DNA from: Novosphingobium sp.
GTDB lineage: Bacteria > Pseudomonadota > Alphaproteobacteria > Sphingomonadales > Sphingomonadaceae
Reading direction: 5' to 3'
DNA: 47,801 nt
NCBI RefSeq assembly: GCF_025351285.1
Contig: NZ_JANXWG010000142.1
Location: forward strand, 1-47,801
The position numbers and the translations under genes are program-made. Of the stretch, positions 35,387-43,476 are shown in pieces (the stretch's first letter is position 1; each line of letters begins with the position of its first letter). A model generated the notes under the pieces. The model saw only the letters and a program-made list of their open reading frames with translations. It was not told the DNA's origin and did no database searches.

Positions 35387-38287
35387 ATGATCATTTCCCT
35401 GGAACGCTTCGCCGCCACCGTGTTGACGCTTGCGCTGGTCGGTTGCGCCGCTGGCCCGCGCGCAGGCACCGCCTTGCCCACGCAACCAGGCTGGGCTTTC
35501 GAGAAAAGCGATCTCCCCGTCGATCCCGGCTATCGCTTCGGCCGGCTGGCCAACGGCATGCGCTATGTCGTCCGCCGCAACGCCACCCCCGCCGGCACCG
35601 CCGAAGTGAGGATGGAGATTTCCGCCGGATCGCTCGATGAACGCGACGATGAACGCGGCTTTGCCCACTTCGTCGAACACATGGCGTTCAACGGCAGCAC
35701 CCACGTGCCCGAAGGCGAAATGGTTCATCTGCTCCAGCGCGAAGGCCTGGCGTTCGGCGCCGATACCAATGCCGAAACCAGCTTCGAACACACGCTCTAC
35801 AAGCTCAACCTGCCGCGCGTGACGCCCAAGCTGGTCGACACCGCGCTCACGCTGATGCGCGAAACCGCCAGCGAACTGACGTTTGCGCCCGCCGCCGTAT
35901 CGCGCGAACGCGGGGTGGTGCTGTCCGAACTGCGCGACGGGCGTGGCTATGCGCTCGACAACGTCAAGGACCAGCTCGCCTTTCTCCACCCGCGCGCGAC
36001 ATTCCCGCAGCGGCTGCCGATCGGCGTGCCCGAAACGCTCGACAAGGCCAGTGCCGCTTCGCTCACCGCGTTCTGGCGGCGCGAGTATGTGCCCGCGAAA
36101 ACCACGGTGATCGTCGTCGGCGATCTCGATCCCGACGCGACCGAGGCCGACATCAAGCGACACTTCGACGATTGGCCCGCCGCATCGCCCGCCCCGCGCC
36201 CGTCGCAGGGCAAAGTCCAGCCATCGCGCAAGGGGCTGACCGGCGCCTTCATCCACCCCGCGCTGGCCGAACGCGTCACCGTGACCCGGCTGGGCAAGTG
36301 GCTTTACGAACCCGACACCGCCGCGCAACGCCGCACCGACCTGCTGCGCAGCCTGGGCTATGCGATCATCGACCGCCGGCTGACCCGGCTGGCACGGCAG
36401 CCCAAGCCCCCGTTCCGCGATGCGGGCTTCGGCACGTCGGACGTGTTCCGCATCGGGCGCAGCACCAACCTGGTGATCGACAGCCCCGACAACCGCTCGC
36501 TCGACGGCCTGACTGCCGCCGCCACCGCGCTGCGCAAGGCGTTGGCGCAAGGCTTCACCCAGGCCGAGGTGGATGAGCAATTGGCCAGCACGCGCCAGGC
36601 GCTCGAAGTGTCGGCAACCCGCGCCGATACCCGCAGCCACGCCGCGCTGGTGGCCGGGCTGCTGGTGCTGCTGCGCGATGATCGCGTGCCCGTCACCCCG
36701 GCCAATGCGCTCGAACGCTTCAACCAGTTCGCCCCGCAGATCACGCCGCAAGCCGTGTTCGCTGCCCTGAAATCCGAAAATGGGCGAAGCGAAGCGCTGC
36801 CGCTCGATGCGCCGCTGATCCGCTTCCAGGGCCGCAAGCTGCCCCCCGGCGGCACCGCCGCCTTGCGTGCGGCGTGGGACAAGGCATGGCACACCAAAAT
36901 CGACCAGACCTCGTTGCTGGTGGCTGGCGGCGTGCCCGCAGCGGGCGGCCCCGATGCGGGCTTCGGCTATACCTCGTTCGGCACGCCGGGCACGGTGGTT
37001 TCGGACACGGTCGAACCGTTGTATGGCATCCGCGAACTGCGCTTTGCCAACGGCGTGCGGCTCAACCTGAAGCACACCGATCTCGACAAGGGCAGCGTGC
37101 TGGTGCGCGTGGCGCTTGACGGCGGACAGATGCTCGACACCCGCACCGACCCGATCGCCACCGAAATGATCGGAGTGTTCGCCGCGGGCGGCCTCGGCCT
37201 CCACAGCGAGGACGAACTGGAAACGCTGCTGGCCGGCCACACCGTTTCGGGCGGGCTCGGCCGCAGCCCCGAGACTTTCACCCAGCTTGCCGGCACCACG
37301 CCGAAAGATCTCCAGCTCGAATTGCAATTGCTGGCGGCTTACGTGACAGACCCCGGCTACCGGCCCGAGGGCGAATTGCGCTATCGGCAGAACACCGCCA
37401 ACTACTTCCTGCGCTATCGCTCCACCCCCGACGGCGCCCTGGGCCACGCGCAAGGCGCCCTTCTGTCCGACGACGATCCGCGTTTCAGCTTCCGCAAGCT
37501 GGCCGATTACCAGGCGCTCAACTTCACGCGGCTCAAGGGCGTGATCGGTGATAGGCTGGCCAAGGGCGCGATCGAGATCGGCGTGGTCGGCGATATCAAC
37601 GAAGCCGCGACCATCGCCGCGATTGCGAAAACCTTCGGCGCATTGCCCCCGCGCGAGCCCGAATTCCGGCCTTACACCGAACAGCGCCAGCGCCAGTTCA
37701 CCGCCAAGCGCGGCCTCCAGGTGATCCGCCACGCCGGCGATCCCAGCCAGGCCACGATCAAGCTGGTCTGGCCCACGCGTGACGACAAGGACCCCGTCGA
37801 AACGCTGACGCTCGACTTGCTCCAGGAAGTGATGAAAAACGCAGTGCTCGAAACGCTGCGCGAGGCGCTGGGCAAGAGCTATTCGCCCGGCGCATCGAGC
37901 GTCGCTTCGTCGATCTACCCCGGCTACGGCACGTTTGCGATCCAGGCCTCGGTCGACGTCGCAGACGTGCCCGCCGCCCGCGCCGCGCTGGCCAAAACGG
38001 TGCAGGCGCTCAACGATGCCCCGATCGATGCCGATACGCTGCTGCGCTCGCGCGCTCCCATGCTCGAACGGTTCGACAATGTGCTCAAAACCAATTTCGG
38101 CTGGCTGGGCCTGACCGAGCGCGCGCAATCGAAAGCGCAATACCTCGATCGGCTGAAGCAGGCCAAGGCCGGCGTTGCCGCGCTGACCGCCGCCGACGTG
38201 CAACGCGAGGCGCGCAAGTACCTGATCCCGGGCAAGGCGGTGGAGCTGCTGGTCCTGCCCGATGGAGCGGCGGCGCCGGCGAAGTAA
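35387..38287 (+). CDS. M16 family (insulinase-like) zinc metallopeptidase, lipoprotein
   Basis: 966 residues. The lipobox L-A-L-V-G-C20 marks a lipoprotein. The inverted zinc motif H94-F-V-E97-H98 lies in an N-terminal M16 domain, with downstream E-T-S-F-E-H-T-L-Y. A second, inactive-type M16 repeat fills the C-terminal half, as in PqqL/pitrilysin-type double-length proteins. Degrades peptides in the periplasm. ATG 35387 is taken because it opens directly into the signal sequence; AGG about nine bases upstream is a weak ribosome site. Confidence 0.9.
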   Translation: MIISLERFAATVLTLALVGCAAGPRAGTALPTQPGWAFEKSDLPVDPGYRFGRLANGMRYVVRRNATPAGTAEVRMEISAGSLDERDDERGFAHFVEHMAFNGSTHVPEGEMVHLLQREGLAFGADTNAETSFEHTLYKLNLPRVTPKLVDTALTLMRETASELTFAPAAVSRERGVVLSELRDGRGYALDNVKDQLAFLHPRATFPQRLPIGVPETLDKASAASLTAFWRREYVPAKTTVIVVGDLDPDATEADIKRHFDDWPAASPAPRPSQGKVQPSRKGLTGAFIHPALAERVTVTRLGKWLYEPDTAAQRRTDLLRSLGYAIIDRRLTRLARQPKPPFRDAGFGTSDVFRIGRSTNLVIDSPDNRSLDGLTAAATALRKALAQGFTQAEVDEQLASTRQALEVSATRADTRSHAALVAGLLVLLRDDRVPVTPANALERFNQFAPQITPQAVFAALKSENGRSEALPLDAPLIRFQGRKLPPGGTAALRAAWDKAWHTKIDQTSLLVAGGVPAAGGPDAGFGYTSFGTPGTVVSDTVEPLYGIRELRFANGVRLNLKHTDLDKGSVLVRVALDGGQMLDTRTDPIATEMIGVFAAGGLGLHSEDELETLLAGHTVSGGLGRSPETFTQLAGTTPKDLQLELQLLAAYVTDPGYRPEGELRYRQNTANYFLRYRSTPDGALGHAQGALLSDDDPRFSFRKLADYQALNFTRLKGVIGDRLAKGAIEIGVVGDINEAATIAAIAKTFGALPPREPEFRPYTEQRQRQFTAKRGLQVIRHAGDPSQATIKLVWPTRDDKDPVETLTLDLLQEVMKNAVLETLREALGKSYSPGASSVASSIYPGYGTFAIQASVDVADVPAARAALAKTVQALNDAPIDADTLLRSRAPMLERFDNVLKTNFGWLGLTERAQSKAQYLDRLKQAKAGVAALTAADVQREARKYLIPGKAVELLVLPDGAAAPAK

Positions 38288-38317
38288 ATACCGCGCCGCG
38301 ACTGACGCCACAGGTCC

Positions 38318-38415
38318 CCCGCCCGCTTGCGGGAGGGGCTAGGGGTGGGCACTTCTTTTTCAAGGTGGTCTCATGACGCGGCCCACCCCCTAACCCCCTC
38401 CCGCAAGCGGGCGGG
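38318..38415. repeat. Imperfect inverted repeat (REP-like hairpin element)
   Basis: Left arm 38318-38350 and right arm 38381-38415 are reverse complements apart from a few extra C bases and one mismatch, separated by 30 bases. Each arm has its own small palindrome (CCCGCTTGCGGG). It lies between the convergent M16 peptidase and protease-nuclease genes and may also end transcription from both sides. Confidence 0.8.
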
Positions 38416-38420
38416 AAGCC

Positions 38421-40475
38421 TCAACCCGCCGTCGTATCCGCCGAGATCAGCGCCGCATCGAACACCACGCCCGCCTTCTCGCTGATCGTCGCCAGCGACA
38501 CCTGGAATCGCGCGAATTCCCCCGCCGCGAATTCCACCCCGAACCGATCGACCACGTCCTTCTGCGACAACAAAAAGCCATAACTGCGCAATGACCGCGC
38601 GCCCTCGCTATCCAGGTTGCCGACCACCACCACCTTCCAGAACACCAGCGGAACCTGCACCGGGCCGGTGCCGAAATCCTGCGACGGATCGTCGGCCGCC
38701 AACACCGGTCCGGCCAGAATGCAGGCGCGGGTATCACCGGTCTGGAGGTTCTTCTGGACGTGGTTCTCGAACCCGCCCCACAGCCCATTCACCCCATCCC
38801 ACCGCTTGCCCGGCTGTGATCGGTTGAACGCGGCGTGCTGCGGGGTGCAATTGGTCCAGTGGAAGGTGTCCGAATTGGCGAATTCGGTCTCGGTCGGCGT
38901 ATCGCCCCAGGCGCTGTCCTCGCGCCGCACGATGTGGCCGCGGTCGATCTGCCCGGCCGGGCCATAGACATCGGCATCGGCAAGCTGGAACCTGGCCGGA
39001 ATGCGCGGATCGCCGATCCAGCGATCGGTGCCGAAAAACGCCCGCCCGTTGGTGGTGCGCCGCGCCGGATCGTAATCGACATTGGCCGCAGACCACATCT
39101 GCAACCGCCGCTGCGCATTCATCGCCAGGCTGTAGTGATGGTACTTGAGCACCGTAATCGCGCCGTTTTCCTTGAACATCTCGCCCTCGCGCGCGGCCGA
39201 AACGGTGGGCACCGGCACCAGCAGCCCATTTCCGAGGAACCCGGGGTCGTAGCCCTCGCGGTCGTCATAATTCGGATCGAAGCGAAGCGTTTTTTCCGGC
39301 GCCACGGTGGTTTCGGTCGCATCCGGAACCGCAATCGCCGCCTCGCCACGACCGCCGATGTAGATCGCCACCGGGCCGCTGAAATTCATCGTCACGCCGT
39401 CCATCGCCGATCCTTTCAGGAGGTTGGCAGGTCGCACGCCAGAAACGTCTTCGGGCGCGGTCGCCAGCTTGCTCACGTCGTCCGCAGGATCGACCGTTCC
39501 CACCAGCAGTTCGCCCAGCAGCCGCGTGGCCGACGCGTCACCCGGCCTGATCGACGCCAGCGCGCGCACCACCGCGCTGATCCGCACGCCTTCGTTGGCG
39601 ATCCAGTCGATGCCATCATCGGGCTGGCCCGGCGCCCACACCGAACCGTCCTTGTTGAGCACATCATCGCCGCGCGTGCGCGGGATCGAGGCGTGGTGCA
39701 GCCCGCACACCTCCCAGATTTCGGTAAAGCACGGCGATCCCGACGATCCTTCGGCGGTATCGGTTTCATAGCGCAGGAATCCGTCGTCGCGCAGGTCGAG
39801 CAGCCGGCAGTTCTGCGTGGCATAGCGCTTGGCCCCGCCGTCGGGATATTCGATGATGCGGATCGGCATGCCGGGCAGGATCTTGGCCGATGAGCCGTTG
39901 ACTGCCAGGAACGCCAGCGACGACAGCAGTTCGCCCGTCACCGCGGTGGGCTTGACCGCCACGATCGCGTAATCGAGCGCATCGTCGGCGTGGAACAAGG
40001 CATCGGGATCGAGTTCGAAGGTCACCCCGCGCGCCACCCCGGCATCGCCCTGTTCGTGCAGGAAATTGGCGCCGGTGCCGCGCGCCGATCCGGCATCGGG
40101 GAACACGTGCCAGTTGGTCAGCAACACACTGGGCGAGATCAGGAACCCTGTGGCGAACCCCACCGGCTCCACCCGCGGATCGGCATTGGCGACGATCCGC
40201 GCCACCGGCCGCCCCGCCATGCGCGCGGCTTCGCTGGTCGGCGTGGTCACCCAATCGAGCGTGGCGCCCATCTTGCGCTCGATGAACACCGGCAAGCGGC
40301 CTTGCGCCATCAATTCGCCGGCATGGACCAGGCTGGCGCGGCGCGCATCGAAGCGCGATTGCTGGCTGGGCGAGACCGCTTGCGCCTTCGTATCGGGCGG
40401 CTGCACACGCCACCGCTGCGAAGCCGCCAGCATCACCGCGCGGCGGCGGGCATCGAACAGCGCGGTTGTGGCCAT
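38421..40475 (-). CDS. Fusion of trypsin/V8-like serine protease and DNA/RNA non-specific endonuclease
   Basis: 684 residues from ATG 40475 (AGGGGA about nine bases upstream; the frame is open to 40559). Residues 80-260 form a chymotrypsin-fold protease with triad H123 (L-T-N-W-H), D168 (L-D-Y-A-I) and S245 (E-G-S-S-G-S-P). Residues 440-670 form a NUC-family metal-dependent nuclease with D-R-G-H514 and a following N-C-T-P-Q-H-A-A-F-N-R. The linker has no recognised domain. No signal peptide is seen, so it is probably cytoplasmic. The domain calls are firm. A stress, toxin or defence role, with the protease perhaps releasing the nuclease, is hypothesis. Confidence 0.87.
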   Translation of the reverse strand: MATTALFDARRRAVMLAASQRWRVQPPDTKAQAVSPSQQSRFDARRASLVHAGELMAQGRLPVFIERKMGATLDWVTTPTSEAARMAGRPVARIVANADPRVEPVGFATGFLISPSVLLTNWHVFPDAGSARGTGANFLHEQGDAGVARGVTFELDPDALFHADDALDYAIVAVKPTAVTGELLSSLAFLAVNGSSAKILPGMPIRIIEYPDGGAKRYATQNCRLLDLRDDGFLRYETDTAEGSSGSPCFTEIWEVCGLHHASIPRTRGDDVLNKDGSVWAPGQPDDGIDWIANEGVRISAVVRALASIRPGDASATRLLGELLVGTVDPADDVSKLATAPEDVSGVRPANLLKGSAMDGVTMNFSGPVAIYIGGRGEAAIAVPDATETTVAPEKTLRFDPNYDDREGYDPGFLGNGLLVPVPTVSAAREGEMFKENGAITVLKYHHYSLAMNAQRRLQMWSAANVDYDPARRTTNGRAFFGTDRWIGDPRIPARFQLADADVYGPAGQIDRGHIVRREDSAWGDTPTETEFANSDTFHWTNCTPQHAAFNRSQPGKRWDGVNGLWGGFENHVQKNLQTGDTRACILAGPVLAADDPSQDFGTGPVQVPLVFWKVVVVGNLDSEGARSLRSYGFLLSQKDVVDRFGVEFAAGEFARFQVSLATISEKAGVVFDAALISADTTAG

Positions 40476-40700
40476 CGTACCGAATCCCCTCGAACCGAAT
40501 GGATCGTCGGGCACTATCTTACGCGGGGTTTGTGACAGCGACTTGGCGCAACGCGACAAGCGAGCCGAATGGTCCGCTCGATTGTGGAGTTGATTTGCGC
40601 TTGCCCGGCCCGCGCCGCTGTCCTTCGGGGCAATTGCCGCTTGCCGCTGCGGCTCTATGGATGGACACGCCGGTCAGTTGGAGTCCGTCGGAGAATCCTC

Positions 40701-41267
40701 ATGCGCGCAATCCGGTATGCCCACTCCCGCCTTGCGCTGCTCGGGGTAGCCGCGCTGGTGCTTGCCGCCTGCGCAACGGTCGACACCTCGAACAGCCCCT
40801 TGCACCCCGCGACCACCATCGATGCAGTGCGCTTCTACACCGGCACCTGGTACGAAATCGGCCGCCGCCCGATGAAGCTGACCGACGGCTGCGTGGCAGG
40901 CGGCACGACCTACACGCCGCAGGGCGGCACCAAGGTCAAGGTGCTCGATTTCTGCTATCAAGGATCGTCCACCGGCAAGCGCAAGACCATCGGCGGCCCT
41001 GCGCGGATCTTGGACCCGGGCACCAACGCCAGGCTGCACGTAAGCTACCGCTTCCTCGGCATCGTGCCCGTCCAGCGCGATTACTGGGTGCTCGACGTCG
41101 CCCCGGATTATAGCTGGTTCATCTCGGCCGATCCCACGTTCCACGACTTGTGGATCTACACGCGCAATCCCCGCCCCACGCAGGCCGAAGTGGCACCGTT
41201 GGTCGCGCGCGCAAAGGCGCTGGGGTACGATACCAGCCAGCTCGAATTCCCCGCAACGGGCGGCTAG
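40701..41267 (+). CDS. Lipocalin family lipoprotein (Blc-like)
   Basis: 188 residues from ATG 40701, with GGAG seven bases upstream. Lipobox L-A-A-C24, then the lipocalin signature G-T-W-Y-E-I-G-R-R, and the second block V-Q-R-D-Y-W-V-L-D-V. Two cysteines (D-G-C, D-F-C) could form the usual disulphide. Bacterial lipocalins bind fatty acids or lysophospholipids at the outer membrane. The gene meets modC tail to tail, the two stop codons sharing CTAG. Confidence 0.9.
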   Translation: MRAIRYAHSRLALLGVAALVLAACATVDTSNSPLHPATTIDAVRFYTGTWYEIGRRPMKLTDGCVAGGTTYTPQGGTKVKVLDFCYQGSSTGKRKTIGGPARILDPGTNARLHVSYRFLGIVPVQRDYWVLDVAPDYSWFISADPTFHDLWIYTRNPRPTQAEVAPLVARAKALGYDTSQLEFPATGG

Positions 41268-41905
41268 ATCCGCTCGACGGTGATCGTCTGCGTCGCCAGC
41301 CGCGCCGCCTCTTCGCGATCGTGCGTGACGTAGAGCATCGGCAGCTTCAGTTCGTCGCGCAGCCGTTCGATCACGCGCAGAATCTCCTCGCGCCGCGCCG
41401 GATCGAGCGCGGTCAACGGCTCATCGAGCAACAGAGCGCGCGCGCCCGACAGCAACGCGCGTCCGATCGCCACGCGCTGCGCCTCCCCGCCCGACAACGT
41501 GCGCGGCCGCCGATCGAGCAAGGCTTCGATGCCGAGGAATTCGATCACCACAGCGGGCTCGATCCAGCGATCGGCCAAATCCGCCAGCTTCCACCCGTAA
41601 AGCAGGTTCGCGCGCACGGTCATGTGCGGGAACAGCCGCCCGTCCTGGAACACCAGCCCCAGCCGCCGCCGGTACGCGGGCACGTCGATCCCCGCCGCTG
41701 CATCGAACAGCGTCTCGCCCAGCACGCGCACGTGTCCTGAATCGGGCCGCAGCAAGCCCGCCACCATCGCCAGCCCGCTCGACTTGCCCGCGCCCGAACT
41801 GCCGTGAAGCACGGTCAGGCCACCGTCCGCGGTGAACGTCGCACCCACCGTGGCATCGCCCAGCTTGCGCCTTACGTCGACATCGAACGCGTGCTCAAAG
41901 GACAC
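41264..41905 (-). CDS. modC: Molybdate ABC transporter ATP-binding protein
   Basis: About 213 residues. Walker A H-G-S-S-G-A-G-K-S-S, Q-loop V-F-Q-D-G-R-L-F-P, signature L-S-G-G-E-A-Q-R, Walker B L-L-L-D-E-P-L and T-H-D. GTG 41905 is preferred because GGGAG lies eight bases upstream; ATG 41923 gives six more residues but no ribosome site. It lacks the C-terminal molybdate-binding TOBE/Mop domain present in the 352-residue E. coli protein, so feedback by bound molybdate is not expected. Overlaps modB. Confidence 0.87.
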   Translation of the reverse strand: MSFEHAFDVDVRRKLGDATVGATFTADGGLTVLHGSSGAGKSSGLAMVAGLLRPDSGHVRVLGETLFDAAAGIDVPAYRRRLGLVFQDGRLFPHMTVRANLLYGWKLADLADRWIEPAVVIEFLGIEALLDRRPRTLSGGEAQRVAIGRALLSGARALLLDEPLTALDPARREEILRVIERLRDELKLPMLYVTHDREEAARLATQTITVERI

Positions 41906-42599
41906 GGCCGCCGCTCCCGCCATGGCGCCGCGCCAGCCACTCCGAACCCGCCAGTGCCATGAGCGCCAGCAGCACCGAAACGCCCGCCAGCGCCCACACC
42001 CGCGCCTCTGCTCCCGGTATCTGCAAGGCCGAATAGATTGCCAGCGGCAGCGTCTCGGTCTCTCCGGGGATCGCCGAAACGAACGTGATCGTCGCGCCGA
42101 ATTCGCCCAGCGAGCGCGCGAACCCGAGGATCACCGCGGTCAGCACCCCCGGCGCCGCCAGCGGCAGCACGATCGTGGCAAAGCGCCGCGCGGGCGCCGC
42201 ACCGAGCGTTTCGGCCGCCTGTTCAAAGCGCGGATCGATTGCCTCCAAAGACAGCCGGATCGCGCGTACCATCAGCGGCAGCGCCATCACGCCCGCCGCG
42301 ATCGCCGCGCCGGTCCAGCGGAACATCACCGTCACGCCCAGCGTGCGCTCGAGCCAGCCGCCCACCGGTCCCGCCGGGCCCAGCAGCAGCAGCAATGCCC
42401 AGCCGACCACCACCGGCGGCAGCACCAGCGGCAGATGCACCAGCGCATCGAGCAACACCCGGCCGAAAAACCGCCAACGTGCGAGAGCCCAGGCCAGCCC
42501 GAATGCCACCGGCAAGGTCGCCAGCACCGCCACGCCGCTGACTTTCAGCGACAGTGCGATGACTTGCCAATCGGCCGCTGTCAGCGCCGCAGCGTTCAC
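41895..42599 (-). CDS. modB: Molybdate ABC transporter permease
   Basis: 234 residues with five or six membrane helices. The permease coupling motif is clear: E-A-A-x-T-L-G-A form (Q-A-A-E-T-L-G-A-A-P), followed by L-P-L-A-A-P-G-V-L-T-A and F-A-R-S-L-G-E-F-G-A-T, a ModB signature. Starts at GTG 42599, overlapping the modA stop (GTGA), and overlaps modC at its end. Order modA-modB-modC on the minus strand. Confidence 0.92.
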   Translation of the reverse strand: MNAAALTAADWQVIALSLKVSGVAVLATLPVAFGLAWALARWRFFGRVLLDALVHLPLVLPPVVVGWALLLLLGPAGPVGGWLERTLGVTVMFRWTGAAIAAGVMALPLMVRAIRLSLEAIDPRFEQAAETLGAAPARRFATIVLPLAAPGVLTAVILGFARSLGEFGATITFVSAIPGETETLPLAIYSALQIPGAEARVWALAGVSVLLALMALAGSEWLARRHGGSGGRVL

Positions 42600-43366
42600 G
42601 CCGGGCCGAAACCGTGACGGCGCAGGATTGCCTGCCCCTCGCGCCCCAGCAGGAACCGCCGGAACGCCTCGGCCTCGGGATTGGCCGCGCGCCCGTTGAT
42701 CGGCGCAATCAGGGCCACCGGGTAAACGATGCGCGGGTGGCTTGCGCTCGGAAACCGGGCCACCACGCGCACTTTGGCCGACGCCAGCGCATCGGTCGCG
42801 TAAACAATCCCCAGCGGCGCCTGCCCGTGTTCAACCAAAGCCATCGCCGCCCGCACATTCTCCGCCGCCGCGATCCGCCCCGCCACGCTCGGCCACACAC
42901 CCAGGCTGGTCAGCGCCGCCTTCGCGTAAATCCCCGCCGGAACCGCTGCCGGATCGGCCAGCGCCAGTCGCCCGCTCGCACCAAGCGCGCGCGCCAGCGG
43001 AAACCCGCGCGCAATCGCCAGCCGGGTGCTCCCGGCGGCCGGCTCGATCAGCACCAGCGCGTTCGTCACTAGATCACGCCGCGATGCTGCCACGATCAAC
43101 CGCTTGGCCGCCAGCGCATCCATCCACTGCTCATCCGCCGAAACGAACATATCCGCCGGCGCCCCCGCCTGAACCTGCCGCGCCAACGCCGAACTCGCCG
43201 CAAACGCCAGGACCGGGCGCGGATGGCGTGCCCTCGCGAAAGCATCGGCGGCCTCGGTCAGCGCCTCTTGCAAGCTGGCCGCGGCAAGCACGGTCGGCGC
43301 TGTGGCGGCAAGAGCGGGCGGGGTGAGCGCCAGCAGGGCGATGAGTGCGGTAAGGAGGCGGAGCAT
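42596..43366 (-). CDS. modA: Molybdate ABC transporter substrate-binding protein
   Basis: 256 residues from ATG 43366, which starts the signal peptide (M-L-R-L-L-T-A-L ... A-L-A); the frame is open further upstream. Mature part begins P-T-V-L-A-A-A-S-L-Q-E-A-L-T, the family's oxyanion-binding start, followed by S-S-A-L-A-R-Q and P-A-D-M-F-V-S-A-D. C-terminal G-I-V-Y-A-T-D and Y-P-V-A-L also fit ModA. Delivers periplasmic molybdate (or tungstate) to ModBC for molybdopterin enzymes. Confidence 0.92.
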   Translation of the reverse strand: MLRLLTALIALLALTPPALAATAPTVLAAASLQEALTEAADAFARARHPRPVLAFAASSALARQVQAGAPADMFVSADEQWMDALAAKRLIVAASRRDLVTNALVLIEPAAGSTRLAIARGFPLARALGASGRLALADPAAVPAGIYAKAALTSLGVWPSVAGRIAAAENVRAAMALVEHGQAPLGIVYATDALASAKVRVVARFPSASHPRIVYPVALIAPINGRAANPEAEAFRRFLLGREGQAILRRHGFGPA

Positions 43367-43418
43367 GGATGCAGTCTTAGAGTGGCGAAGGGCGAAGGCA
43401 AAGCAGGTTGGTAAAGGG

Positions 43419-43459
43419 CCTCCGGCGGGCAAGGGGCTGAGTCCTTTGCCCGCCGGAGG
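43419..43459 (-). terminator. Strong hairpin between the GMC oxidoreductase gene and modA
   Basis: Arms of about 17 bases (43419-43435 and 43443-43459) pair with one mismatch around a short loop, all GC-rich (CCTCCGGCGGGCAA core). It lies 18 bases after the GMC gene stop, on the same strand, and upstream of modA. Probably the oxidoreductase terminator. Confidence 0.65.
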
Positions 43460-43476
43460 TACTCTTCAACCGGAAA

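Noticed and set aside
34019..38311. A 1430-codon open frame on the minus strand opposite the sedolisin and M16 genes
   Set aside because: It is a codon-bias shadow: the plus-strand genes have signal peptides, catalytic motifs and terminators, while the antisense product has composition typical of mirrored GC-rich codons and no recognisable domain.
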